Shown here in pieces: positions 7,448-15,105 of a stretch of 32,651 nt of DNA. Under the pieces are notes generated by a model. The model ran no database searches. It saw only the letters and a program-made list of their open reading frames with translations, and was not told the DNA's origin. Position 1 is the stretch's first letter. Every line of letters begins with the position of its first letter. The stretch is from an uncultured Oscillibacter sp. (lineage in GTDB: Bacteria; Bacillota; Clostridia; Oscillospirales; Oscillospiraceae): assembly GCA_947644365.1 (NCBI GenBank), contig CANRYZ010000013.1, positions 1 to 32,651 of the forward strand, written 5' to 3'. The position numbers and the translations under genes were made by a program.

Positions 7448-7501
7448 GACGTTCCCGGTTGGGAAGTATATATGAATTATATACCGCCCATTGGGAATGT
7501 C
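7448..7501. promoter_or_regulatory. Putative operator/promoter between divergent genes
   Basis: GACGTTCCC..GTATATA on the left (7448-7472) and GACATTCCC..GTATATA on the opposite strand from the right (7477-7501) form a long inverted repeat around an AT-rich centre. Each arm also holds a smaller dyad (TTCCC/GGGAA on the left). This is a good candidate site for the adjacent XRE regulator to control both divergent genes. Confidence 0.6.
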
Positions 7502-7520
7502 AAGAAGGATTTGAGGTAAA

Positions 7521-7724
7521 ATGACATTTTCTGAACACCTTGTATTTCTGCGGGAAAGCAGAGGTATTAAACAAAAAGAAATTGCAGAGGCACTCAATAT
7601 CAGTCTCCACGGCTACCAGCGCTTAGAGTATGGAGAGAGGGAACCCAGGCTGACGCCCTTGATTGGAATTGCAAAATTCTATGGCATTACCTTGGACGAG
7701 CTGGTATTTCCGGAAAAGGACTAG
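7521..7724 (+). CDS. XRE/Cro-family helix-turn-helix regulator
   Basis: A 67-residue DNA-binding protein that consists of little more than one HTH_3 domain. The helix-turn-helix runs over about residues 15-40 (GIKQKEIAEALNISLHGYQR), followed by YEYGER-like LEYGEREPRLTPLIGIAKFY and the usual closing TLDELVF. Such short Cro-like proteins bind an operator as dimers and usually repress their own promoter; the inverted repeat at 7448-7501 is the likely site. GATTTGAGG is the upstream RBS. Base composition is AT-richer than the flanking housekeeping genes, and repeat copies A and B lie on both sides, so the module looks like an insertion between hisS and aspS. Confidence 0.88.
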   Translation: MTFSEHLVFLRESRGIKQKEIAEALNISLHGYQRLEYGEREPRLTPLIGIAKFYGITLDELVFPEKD

Positions 7725-7741
7725 CAGAAAAAGGACGGAAC

Positions 7742-7930
7742 CGACCAGGCGCGAAGCGCGGGAAGAGAAGGAAGTCCATGCGTCCACGCAGCAGGTCTGC
7801 TGAGCACCCTTCAATCGAAGCGTGAGGCTTCCGCGACCTCCAAAAGCGCCTCTCTTTTCTCTTCCACCGTGCACGGCGCATTCTCTTTTCTCTGGCAAGA
7901 CAGAGAAAAGAGAATGGGGGGTGCATTCCC
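7742..7930 (-). repeat. Modular structured repeat, copy B (short form, reverse)
   Basis: Read on the minus strand from 7930: CACCCCCCATTCTC, the triplex-like module (7849-7915) with stem ATTCTCTTTTCTCTG / CAGAGAAAAGAGAAT, core CCGTGCACGG and mirror arm, then the short middle (CGCTTTTGGAGGTCGCGGAAG, hairpin CTTC(GATT)GAAG) and the tail TTCTCTTCCCGCGCTTCGCG. The first two head hairpins are missing; in their place is a different perfect hairpin, GCACGGGC(AAA)GCCCGTGC, at 7932-7950. The stretch 7931-8020 otherwise shows no gene. Confidence 0.85.
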
Positions 7931-8023
7931 AGCACGGGCAAAGCCCGTGCGCCGTCCCGCGCCCGAGGCGCGATACCCTCGTCCCCGGCCCGTGGCCGGC
8001 CTCCAAGTTTGCAGAACACCTTG

Positions 8024-8029
8024 TATAAT
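8024..8029 (+). promoter_or_regulatory. Possible -10 element upstream of aspS
   Basis: TATAAT at 8024-8029 lies 35 bases before the aspS ATG in a short AT-rich stretch. I do not find a matching -35 at the right distance, so this is a weak call. If real, aspS has its own promoter here rather than depending on the hisS T-box. Confidence 0.4.
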
Positions 8030-8063
8030 TTATACTTTTTATTACAGAAAGGAATCAAAGGTT

Positions 8064-9830
8064 ATGCAAAACAGAACCCATACCTGCGGCGACCTCCGCC
8101 TGGCGGACGCGGGAAAGCAGGTCAAAATCTCCGGCTGGATGGAGAACATCCGCATCGTCAGCGCAGGCCTGGCCTTCATCGTCGTCCGGGACTTCTACGG
8201 CACCACCCAGGTGGTGGCCGAGACCGAGGACATGGTGGACACCTTCAAGGCCATCAATAAGGAGTCCACCATCTCCGTGGAGGGCATCGTCCGGGAGCGG
8301 GACAGCAAGAACCCCAAGCTCCCCACCGGCGACATCGAGGTGGTCCCGGCGAAGGTGGATGTGCTGGGCCGCTGCCAGCACAATGAGCTGCCCTTCCAGA
8401 TCAACCGCAGCCGGGAGGCCGACGAGGCCCAGCGGCTCAAATACCGCTACCTGGACCTGCGGAATCCCGCCGTGAAGCAGAATATCGTCCTGCGGTGCAA
8501 CGTGGTCTCCGCCCTGCGGCAGGGCATGACGGACCACGGCTTCCTGGAGATCACCACGCCGATTCTCACCGCCTCCTCCCCCGAGGGGGCCCGGGACTAT
8601 CTGGTCCCCGCCCGGAACCACCCCGGCAAGTTCTACGCCCTGCCCCAGGCCCCCCAGCAGTTCAAGCAGCTGCTGATGACCTCCGGCTTTGACCGCTATT
8701 TCCAGATCGCCCCCTGCTTCCGGGACGAGGACGCCCGGGCGGACCGCTCCCCCGGCGAGTTCTACCAGCTGGATATGGAGATGGCCTTCGCCTCCCAGGA
8801 GGACGTGTTCGCCGTCATCGAGGACGTGCTGCCGCCCATCTTCGCCAAGTACGGCAAGTACAACCGGGCCAGCGCGGCCCCCTTCCGGCGCATTCCCTTC
8901 GCCGAGGCCATGGAGACCTACGGCACCGACAAGCCAGACCTGCGCATCGACCTCACCGTTCAGGACGTGACGGAGCTGCTGGGCGGCTGCGGCTTCGGGC
9001 CCTTTGAGGGGACCAAGGTCAAGGCCGTTGTGGTCTCGGAGTTCCACGAGACGCGGAAGTTCATCGACAAGACCCTGGCGGACGTGGAGGTGGTCTCCGG
9101 CGGCAAGCCCTACTGGTTCCGCCTGGACGAGAACGGGGAGATCGTGGGCGGTATTGCCAAGTTCGTCCAGCCCGTCAAGGATCAGGTGGTCTCCGCCCTG
9201 GGGCTCCAGCCCAATACCCTGGTGGCCCTGTCCGCCGGGGACCTGGCCCAAAAGACCGCCGGCGTGCTGGTGAAGACCCTGGGCGCCGCCGTGCCGGGGC
9301 ACATGGATAAGGAGCAGTACGCCTTCTGCTGGATTGTGGATTTCCCCATGTACGAGATCGGCGAGGAGAGCGGGGAGCTGGAGTTCTGCCACAACCCCTT
9401 CTCCATGCCCTCCGGCGGCCTGGAGGTCCTGCTGAAGGCCGAGCGGGGAGAGATCGATCCCCTGACCATCACCGCCGACCAGTACGACCTGGTGTGCAAC
9501 GGCGTGGAGCTCTCCTCCGGCGCGGTGCGGAACCACGACCCGGAGATCATGATTAAGGCCTTTGAGATGGTGCGCCTGGGGGAGGACGACGTGAAGTCCA
9601 AATTCCCCGCCATGTACAACGCCTTCACCTACGGCGCGCCGCCCCACGCGGGCATCGCCCCCGGCGTGGACCGCATGGTGATGCTGCTGGCCGGGGAGGA
9701 CTCCATCCGGGAGATCATCCCCTTCCCCATGAACAAAAACGCCCAGGACGTGATGATGGACGCTCCCAGCGCCGTAACGGAGAAGCAGCTGAACGAGCTC
9801 CACATCGCCCTGGTGAAGCCGGAGGAGTAA
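8064..9830 (+). CDS. aspS: Aspartyl-tRNA synthetase
   Basis: A 588-residue bacterial-type class II AspRS with an N-terminal OB-fold anticodon-binding domain (about 1-110), a catalytic core and the GAD insertion (about 290-410). Motif 2 reads FRDEDARADRSPGEFYQ near residues 216-232, and motif 3 is in GAPPHAGIAPGVDRMVMLL near the end. The SPGEFYQLDMEM and NPFSMPSGGLE wording resembles the alphaproteobacterial subgroup rather than the Bacillus form (RQPEFTQ). I chose the ATG at 8064 after AAAGGAA; the frame stays open upstream through repeat copy B, which is not coding. It is two bases from the next start. It may charge only tRNA-Asp, or both tRNA-Asp and tRNA-Asn. Confidence 0.97.
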   Translation: MQNRTHTCGDLRLADAGKQVKISGWMENIRIVSAGLAFIVVRDFYGTTQVVAETEDMVDTFKAINKESTISVEGIVRERDSKNPKLPTGDIEVVPAKVDVLGRCQHNELPFQINRSREADEAQRLKYRYLDLRNPAVKQNIVLRCNVVSALRQGMTDHGFLEITTPILTASSPEGARDYLVPARNHPGKFYALPQAPQQFKQLLMTSGFDRYFQIAPCFRDEDARADRSPGEFYQLDMEMAFASQEDVFAVIEDVLPPIFAKYGKYNRASAAPFRRIPFAEAMETYGTDKPDLRIDLTVQDVTELLGGCGFGPFEGTKVKAVVVSEFHETRKFIDKTLADVEVVSGGKPYWFRLDENGEIVGGIAKFVQPVKDQVVSALGLQPNTLVALSAGDLAQKTAGVLVKTLGAAVPGHMDKEQYAFCWIVDFPMYEIGEESGELEFCHNPFSMPSGGLEVLLKAERGEIDPLTITADQYDLVCNGVELSSGAVRNHDPEIMIKAFEMVRLGEDDVKSKFPAMYNAFTYGAPPHAGIAPGVDRMVMLLAGEDSIREIIPFPMNKNAQDVMMDAPSAVTEKQLNELHIALVKPEE

Positions 9831-9831
9831 T

Positions 9832-10470
9832 TTGGACCGGGAGACCTGGGCGCACCACGCCATGGCGGCGGTGGGCGGCTTCTTCGGTGTCTACGCCCTG
9901 CTGGTCCGGGGCGGGACCTTCGGCTCCTCCGAGACCTCCAACCTCATCTACCTGGTGGTGGCCGGACTGGACGGGACCTGGGGTTCCGCCCTGGTCCGGC
10001 TGGGGGGCACGGCGTGCTACATCGCGGGGATCGTGCTGGCCGTGCTGTGGCGGCGGTACGGCCGGGGACTGCGGGTCTGGGCCATTGCGGTTGACCTCGC
10101 GGCCTGCCTGGGGCTCGCCTGGATTCCGGCGGAGACGGACCCCATTCTGGCGCTCTACCCCATGTTCTTCGCCACGGCGGTACAGTGGGTGGCCTACTCC
10201 CAGGCCGCCGGGTACACCTGCGCCACCATCTTCTCCACCAACAACTTGCGGCAGTTTACCGAGGGGGTGACGGAGTACCTGTGCACCCGGGAGGCGGAGC
10301 CGCTGCGGAAGCTGAAATTCTACGGCGGGACGCTGATCTGCTTTCACCTGGGGGTGGCCTGGGGGTGGTGGTGCGTCTCCCGGTGGGGGATTCCGGGGAT
10401 TTACGGGTGCCTGCCGCTGCTGGCAGCGCCACTTCTGTTCCGGCTGGTTCCGGAGTGTCAGGCTGCTTGA
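9832..10470 (+). CDS. DUF1275 (YoaK-family) membrane protein
   Basis: A 212-residue integral membrane protein with about six transmembrane segments and few charged residues inside them. The family pattern is visible: the start HHAMAAVGGFFGVYALLVRG, then ETSNLIYLVVAG, and the block AVQWVAYSQAAGYTCATIF STNNLR that matches the QN..A.TN.LR region of DUF1275 proteins. The molecular function of the family is not established. The start is a TTG two bases after aspS, with GGAGGAG (overlapping the aspS 3' end) six bases upstream, so it is coupled to aspS. The promoter for the next gene overlaps its stop codon. Confidence 0.85.
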   Translation: MDRETWAHHAMAAVGGFFGVYALLVRGGTFGSSETSNLIYLVVAGLDGTWGSALVRLGGTACYIAGIVLAVLWRRYGRGLRVWAIAVDLAACLGLAWIPAETDPILALYPMFFATAVQWVAYSQAAGYTCATIFSTNNLRQFTEGVTEYLCTREAEPLRKLKFYGGTLICFHLGVAWGWWCVSRWGIPGIYGCLPLLAAPLLFRLVPECQAA

Positions 10471-10495
10471 CAGTGCCGGGCGGATGTGATAGAAT
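10467..10495 (+). promoter_or_regulatory. Sigma-A-type promoter upstream of the YgjV-type gene
   Basis: TTGACA (10467-10472) and TAGAAT (10490-10495) are 17 bases apart; the -35 overlaps the stop codon of the DUF1275 gene. The start point should be near 10502, giving a leader of about 105 bases. Confidence 0.82.
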
Positions 10496-10547
10496 AAAAC
10501 TCCAAAATGTATGAGGCACATGGCTTTTCTGGATGAGATCCATTTTT

Positions 10548-10588
10548 ACCACATGGCTGCTCTCCGCAGCCATGTGGTTTTTATTTTA
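10548..10588 (+). terminator. Strong hairpin terminator inside the YgjV leader
   Basis: ACCACATGGCTGC (10548-10560) pairs perfectly over 13 bp with GCAGCCATGTGGT (10566-10578) around TCTCC, followed by a T-rich run to 10588. It lies between the promoter at 10467 and the ATG at 10606. CACATGGCT at 10517-10525 repeats part of the left arm and could compete for the right arm. Either a premature terminator controls the gene or a short RNA of about 85 nt is made. Confidence 0.85.
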
Positions 10589-10605
10589 TGCGGGAGGAAT
10601 AAACG

Positions 10606-11115
10606 ATGCATGTATTCTATCAAATGATTGGCTTCGGCGCGCTGATCTCCCTGGGTCTGAGCTACTGGCAGAAGAAAAAGGAGCGGATCCTGCTGTGGCA
10701 GATGGCGGCAAACTTCATCTTCGCCGCACACTACTATCTGCTGGGAGCTCAGTCCGGCGCACTTTGCAGCTTTTTTCAGATCCTGGTTTTAGCGCTATTT
10801 TTGCTGCGAGACAGATATGGATGGAGCCGGGCCGCTACGGCGATTCCCGTCGCCGCAGTATTTGTCGCCATTGCCGTGATAACCTATGAGACACCGGTCT
10901 CCCTGCTGCCAATCTTTGCCTCCCTGACAGCCCTTCTGCCGTTCTTCCAGTCTAACCGGCGGGTCATTCAGCTGTCGGGTGTTGTCAGTGCCCTGGCCTG
11001 GCTGATCTATGTGATATCCGTCCGCTCCTACTCCGGCATCATCACGGAGTCCTTGCTGACCGTCATCACCGCATCCTCCCTGTGGAAAAAGGAGGAGCGG
11101 AGCCTTTCCGAATAG
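10606..11115 (+). CDS. YgjV-family inner membrane protein
   Basis: A 169-residue membrane protein with about five or six hydrophobic helices and a short charged C-terminal tail (KKEERSLSE). The family pattern fits the YgjV group: an N-terminal MIGFGALISLGLSYWQKKKE, then LLWQMAANFIFAAHYYLLGA near residue 35, and LTALLPFFQ and SVVSALAWLIYV-like segments later. The biochemical role is unknown. GGGAGGA lies eight bases before the ATG. A strong terminator hairpin interrupts its leader, so expression may be set by read-through. Codon use is somewhat less GC-biased than in aspS. Confidence 0.8.
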   Translation: MHVFYQMIGFGALISLGLSYWQKKKERILLWQMAANFIFAAHYYLLGAQSGALCSFFQILVLALFLLRDRYGWSRAATAIPVAAVFVAIAVITYETPVSLLPIFASLTALLPFFQSNRRVIQLSGVVSALAWLIYVISVRSYSGIITESLLTVITASSLWKKEERSLSE

Positions 11116-11177
11116 AGGGCGATTCCGGGAGGAAGTGTCTCTTTCCCTGGGAGGTCCCATTTGAAAATTTTTTGTGC

Positions 11178-11222
11178 AAGGACCGCTTCCATGGGCGGCC
11201 CGATGTGAGGTCCGGTCCTTTT
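11178..11222 (+). terminator. Possible terminator after the YgjV-type gene
   Basis: AAGGACCG (11178-11185) pairs with CGGTCCTT (11213-11220) across a 27-base loop, followed by TT. It is a weak terminator shape, 60 bases after the stop codon. Confidence 0.45.
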
Positions 11223-11420
11223 ACCGGCAGACCGCCGAGCACCCGCAGGGGGTAACCGCCGCCCTTTGGATAGCGCTTAGCGGCTTTGCCGCTTAGAGCT
11301 GTCGTATCCCCCTTGCGGGGAAGGCGGCAAAGCCGCCAAGGGTTGCGCTGGGCGGCAGCTCCTGCACCACGGCCCCATTATAAAATGTGCGACCGGACAC
11401 CCCCCGGCAAAGGATGCGGC
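11223..11420. other. GC-rich intergenic stretch with small hairpins
   Basis: No supported gene. It contains AGCGGC(TTTG)CCGCT near 11280-11294 and GGCGGC(AAA)GCCGCC near 11323-11338, and ends at the glyS promoter. The frame open to glyS through this stretch is not coding, because it runs through the T-box and has no RBS. Confidence 0.5.
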
Positions 11421-11449
11421 TTGACAATCCCCGGAAAACGTGATACAGT
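11421..11449 (+). promoter_or_regulatory. Sigma-A-type promoter of the glyS T-box leader
   Basis: TTGACA (11421-11426) and TACAGT (11444-11449), 17 bases apart, immediately upstream of the T-box Stem I. Confidence 0.82.
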
Positions 11450-11454
11450 GACAA

Positions 11455-11686
11455 AACAGGCCATGAACGGGAGGAGTACCCCCGTTTCCCCGGCCAAGAG
11501 AGAGGGCGGTTTTGGTGCGAGCCCTCCCGGGGAACGGACGGGAAGGCGCCCGGGAGCCGCGGGGCGGAAATGCCCCGCCGTCCGCCCGGCGTTACCGGGA
11601 AGAGTGTCCCCCGCGGGGGAAATTCAGGTGGAACCACGGACTGACAAGTTCGCCCTGAGCCGCTCAGGCTCGGGGCGGTTTTTATT
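11455..11686 (+). promoter_or_regulatory. T-box leader of glyS, specifier Gly (GGC)
   Basis: Stem I has AGTA at 11475-11478, the apical GAGAGAGGGCGG...TTGGTGCGA region, and a mid-stem CCCCGTTTCCCCGG pairing with CCGGGGAACGGACGGG. The 3' side of the specifier loop then reads GAAGGCG, with GGC (11545-11547) as specifier. The T-box core AGGTGGAACCACGG at 11626-11639 carries TGGA (11629-11632), matching discriminator U73 of tRNA-Gly. The leader is short, as is common for glycine T-boxes. Confidence 0.88.
11651..11686 (+). terminator. T-box intrinsic terminator before glyS
   Basis: CGCCCTGAGC (11651-11660) pairs with GCTCGGGGCG (one G-T pair) around a seven-base loop, followed by TTTTTATT. Confidence 0.88.
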
Positions 11687-11786
11687 GCCGGGCTCCCCCT
11701 GCCGTCCGTTGAAAAGAGCGGCCCTGAGCGCGGTCCCTTTCGGCGTTAAATCTGCAAACTATTTTAATAGATGGAGGATCAGCAAA

Positions 11787-13202
11787 ATGGACAACAAGCA
11801 GAAAACCATGGAAAAAGTCGTGGCGCTGTGCAAGAACCGGGGATTCGTCTTCCCCGGCAGCGAGATCTACGGCGGCCTCGCCAACAGCTGGGACTACGGC
11901 CCCCTGGGCGTGGAGATGAAGAACAACATCAAGCGGGCCTGGTGGAAGAAATTCGTCCAGGAGAACCCCTACAACGTGGGGCTGGACGCCGCCATCCTCA
12001 TGAACCCCCAGGTGTGGGTGGCCTCCGGCCACGTGTCCACCTTCAACGACCCCCTCATCGACTGCAAGGCCTGCAAAATGCGCCACCGGGCCGACAAGCT
12101 GGTGGAGGGCTTCGTCCAGGAAAACAATCTGGACGTCAACGTGGAGGCCATGACCCAGGAGGACCTGGTGGCCTTCATCCGGGAGAAGGAGGTCCCCTGC
12201 CCGGGGTGCGGCAAGCACGACTTCACCGACATCCGCCGCTTCAACCTGATGTTCAAGACCCACCAGGGCGTCACTGAGGACTCCGCCAACGAGGTGTACC
12301 TGCGGCCCGAGACCGCCCAAGGCATCTTTGTCAACTTCCCCGCCATCCAGCGCACCACCCGGCGGAAGCTCCCCTTCGGCGTGTGCCAGGTGGGCAAGAG
12401 CTTCCGCAACGAGATCACCCCCGGCAACTTCATCTTCCGCATCCGGGAGTTTGAGCAGATGGAGCTGGAGTTCTTCTGCAAGCCCGGCACCGACCTGGAG
12501 TGGTTCCAGTATTGGCGGAGCTACTGCCGCGACTGGCTGCTGGGCCTGAACATCCAGGAGGACCACCTGCGCCTGCGGGACCACGAGCCCGAGGAGCTGG
12601 CCTTCTACTCCAAGGCCACCACGGACTTCGAGTACCTCTTCCCCTTCGGCTGGGGCGAGCTCTGGGGCGTGGCGGACCGCACCGATTACGACCTAAAGCA
12701 GCACCAGGAGCACTCCGGCCAGGACCTCACCTACTTCGACCAGGAAAAGAACGAGCACTATATCCCCTACGTCATCGAGCCCTCCCTGGGCGCGGACCGC
12801 ATGACCCTGGCCCTGCTGGTGGAGGCCTACGACGAGGAGGTTGTGGACGAGGCCAAGAACGACGTGCGCACCGTCATGCGCTTCCACCCCGCCATCGCGC
12901 CCTTCAAGGTGGCCGTGCTGCCCCTCTCCAAGAAGCTGGGAGACAAGGCCCGGGAGATTCAGCAGGAGCTCAGCCGCGACTGGATGGTGGACTTCGACGA
13001 GACCGGCTCCATCGGCAAGCGCTACCGCCGGGAGGACGAGATCGGCACGCCCTACTGCGTCACCGTGGACTTCGACACCGTGGGCGACGCGGACAAGGCC
13101 GGGGACAACTGTGTTACCGTCCGGGAGCGGGACTCCATGGCCCAGGTGCGGATTCCCATCAGTGAGCTGAAGAGCTACCTGGCCGAGAAGCTGGCCTATT
13201 GA
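11787..13202 (+). CDS. glyS: Glycyl-tRNA synthetase (single-chain, homodimeric type)
   Basis: A 471-residue class II GlyRS of the alpha2 type, not the GlyQ/GlyS two-subunit form. It charges tRNA-Gly. Diagnostic blocks are the N-terminal [17 protein letters not shown], the zinc-like cysteine set [11 protein letters not shown] and CPGCGKHDF, motif 2 [20 protein letters not shown], motif 3 [14 protein letters not shown], and the C-terminal anticodon domain starting [14 protein letters not shown] chose the ATG at 11787, 10 bases after GGAGG; longer in-frame extensions run through the leader. The T-box at 11455-11686 links its expression to uncharged tRNA-Gly. Its stop is directly followed by the LtaS-like gene. 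Confidence 0.98.
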   Translation: MDNKQKTMEKVVALCKNRGFVFPGSEIYGGLANSWDYGPLGVEMKNNIKRAWWKKFVQENPYNVGLDAAILMNPQVWVASGHVSTFNDPLIDCKACKMRHRADKLVEGFVQENNLDVNVEAMTQEDLVAFIREKEVPCPGCGKHDFTDIRRFNLMFKTHQGVTEDSANEVYLRPETAQGIFVNFPAIQRTTRRKLPFGVCQVGKSFRNEITPGNFIFRIREFEQMELEFFCKPGTDLEWFQYWRSYCRDWLLGLNIQEDHLRLRDHEPEELAFYSKATTDFEYLFPFGWGELWGVADRTDYDLKQHQEHSGQDLTYFDQEKNEHYIPYVIEPSLGADRMTLALLVEAYDEEVVDEAKNDVRTVMRFHPAIAPFKVAVLPLSKKLGDKAREIQQELSRDWMVDFDETGSIGKRYRREDEIGTPYCVTVDFDTVGDADKAGDNCVTVRERDSMAQVRIPISELKSYLAEKLAY

Positions 13203-13204
13203 GA

Positions 13205-15064
13205 ATGGGGAATTTCTGGCTCTTTCAACAAAAACCGGAGGGCCTGCCGGACAAACGGCGGGCCCTCTTCTGGGTCTGGAACCTGGGCGTGCTGCTGGCG
13301 GCAGGATTGTGCCTGGGGTGGCTCTCCATGTTCTTCGCCTACGGGGACTACCCGGACACCATCATGAAAACCTACTTCCAGCACCCCCTGATCCTGTTTT
13401 TGAACATCGCGCCGGTGGTGCTGGCCCTGTTCCTGCTCTACGCCCTCGTGGGGCGGGGGTGGCTGGCCTTTCTGCTGGCGGACCTGGTGATCTGGGGACT
13501 GTCCCTGGGAAACTACTACAAGCTCCGCTTCCGGGACGACCCCCTCATGTTCCAGGACCTGAAAAACCTCCGGGACGCCGCCGCCATCACCGCCATGGCG
13601 GACTACGACCTGACGCCGGACAAACGGGTGATCTTCGGGATTTTGTGTCTGATTTTCGGCACGGCGTTCCTCTTTTTTCTGGCCCGGGGAAGGCTGCCCA
13701 AAGGGCCGCGGCTGGCCCTGCTTCTGGCGGCGGCGCTGCTGTGGGTTCCCCTTTGGGCGGCCTGCGCCATTGAAAACCTGTACAAAAACAAAACCGACAA
13801 CATGGCCCAGTTCGACGATCTGGAGCGCTGGTCTTCCACACGGCTGTATCTGTCCAAGGGCTTTGTGTACCCCTTCCTCCACAGCGTCACCGCCGGAGCC
13901 GTGAAGCCCCCGGCGGGGTACAGCGAGGCGGAGACCCGGGCGCTGCTGGCCTCCTACGCCCCGGAGGACATCCCGGAGGAGAAAAAGGTGGACCTCATCG
14001 CGATCCAGCTGGAGGCCTTCGCCGACTTCTCCCGGTTCGAGGGCGTGGAGGGAATCGACTTTGACCGGGCCTACGGCGCGTATCACCGGCTGGAGGAGGA
14101 GAGCTTCACCGGAAATCTGGTGACCAACATTTTCGCCGGAGGCACCGTGGACACGGAGCGGGCCTTTCTCACCGGCTTCGCCGACCAGCGAAACTACCGG
14201 GCCAACACCAACTCCTACGCCTGGTACCTCCGGACCCAGGGGTATGCCGCGGAGGGGTGCCACCCCAGCTACGAGTGGTTCTACAACCGGCGGAACGTCA
14301 ACGGGTATCTGGGAATCCCCGCCTATTACTATATCGAAAACCGCTTCCGGGAGCTCTACCCCCACGGCGAGGCCCCGGACGAGATCCTCTTCCCGGAGAT
14401 CTTCCGGCTCTATGAGGAAAACCGGGACAACGGCGGGGCACCCTACTTCTCCTTCAACGTCACCTACCAGGGCCACGGCCCCTACGGCACGGAGGACGTG
14501 TGGCGGGGAAACCACTTCACCGACGGGCGGTACTCCACCGGGACCACCAACATTGTGGACAATTATCTCGGCTCCGTCATGGACACGGGGGAGCAGCTCC
14601 AATGGCTCTTTGACCGGTTCCGAAATGAGGACCGGCCGGTGGTACTGGTGGTGTTCGGCGACCACAAGCCCTGGCTGGGGTACAGCAACTCCGCCTATCA
14701 GGAGCTGGGGGTGAATCTGGAGCTGTCCGGCGAGGAGGGCTTCTACAACTACTACGCCACCCGGTACCTGATCTGGGCCAATGACGCCGCGAAGGCGGCT
14801 CTGGGCGGCGATTTCACCGGCGAAGGGCCCGACGTCTCCTCCTGCTTTTTGATGAACCTGCTCTTTGATTGTCTGGGCTGGACCGGCGACGCCTGGGCCC
14901 AGGCCACGGCGGACGTCTGGCGGGAGATCCCGGTGCTCACCGACGTGGGCCGGTACGTCCGGAACGGGGTTTTGACGGCGGAGCTGGACCCGGAGGGACA
15001 AGAGGTCCTGGAGCGGTATCTGGGGCTCCAGTATTATTACAGCACCCATTTTCAATACAAATGA
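13205..15064 (+). CDS. LTA synthase-family sulfatase (LtaS-like)
   Basis: A 619-residue membrane-anchored member of the alkaline phosphatase/sulfatase superfamily. Roughly four or five transmembrane helices lie in residues 20-190. The extracellular domain follows from about 260 (VDLIAIQLEAF, metal-binding Glu), with NIFAGGTVDTE as the catalytic threonine region, SFNVTYQGHGPY, and VVFGDHKPWLG carrying the metal-binding Asp-His pair. All expected catalytic features are therefore present. Relatives polymerise glycerol phosphate or transfer it to cell-surface polymers. The exact product here is not predictable; the gene is a distant LtaS relative rather than the orthodox form. The ATG at 13205 starts just after glyS; a TTG at 13199 overlapping the glyS stop is an alternative. 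Confidence 0.88.
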   Translation: MGNFWLFQQKPEGLPDKRRALFWVWNLGVLLAAGLCLGWLSMFFAYGDYPDTIMKTYFQHPLILFLNIAPVVLALFLLYALVGRGWLAFLLADLVIWGLSLGNYYKLRFRDDPLMFQDLKNLRDAAAITAMADYDLTPDKRVIFGILCLIFGTAFLFFLARGRLPKGPRLALLLAAALLWVPLWAACAIENLYKNKTDNMAQFDDLERWSSTRLYLSKGFVYPFLHSVTAGAVKPPAGYSEAETRALLASYAPEDIPEEKKVDLIAIQLEAFADFSRFEGVEGIDFDRAYGAYHRLEEESFTGNLVTNIFAGGTVDTERAFLTGFADQRNYRANTNSYAWYLRTQGYAAEGCHPSYEWFYNRRNVNGYLGIPAYYYIENRFRELYPHGEAPDEILFPEIFRLYEENRDNGGAPYFSFNVTYQGHGPYGTEDVWRGNHFTDGRYSTGTTNIVDNYLGSVMDTGEQLQWLFDRFRNEDRPVVLVVFGDHKPWLGYSNSAYQELGVNLELSGEEGFYNYYATRYLIWANDAAKAALGGDFTGEGPDVSSCFLMNLLFDCLGWTGDAWAQATADVWREIPVLTDVGRYVRNGVLTAELDPEGQEVLERYLGLQYYYSTHFQYK

Positions 15065-15068
15065 CCAA

Positions 15069-15095
15069 GAGCGCCGCGGCGATGCCGCGGCGCTC
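15069..15095. terminator. Hairpin between convergent genes
   Basis: GAGCGCCGCGG and CCGCGGCGCTC form a perfect 11-bp stem with loop CGATG, five bases after the LtaS-like stop and 11 bases before the end of the convergent minus-strand gene. The T-run is weak (CTTCCCGTTTT), but the position suits a shared terminator. Confidence 0.7.
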
Positions 15096-15105
15096 CTTCC
15101 CGTTT

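Noticed and set aside
7533..8025. 13-base direct repeat GAACACCTTGTAT at about 7533 and 8013
   Set aside because: It is short, one copy lies inside the XRE coding sequence, and no target-site or recombinase context supports an attachment site.
7869..8063. N-terminal extension of aspS
   Set aside because: The frame is open upstream but runs through repeat copy B and GC hairpins. AspRS homology and a good RBS begin at 8064.
11286..11786. N-terminal extension of glyS
   Set aside because: It would translate the T-box leader and its terminator. The enzyme begins at 11787 behind GGAGG.
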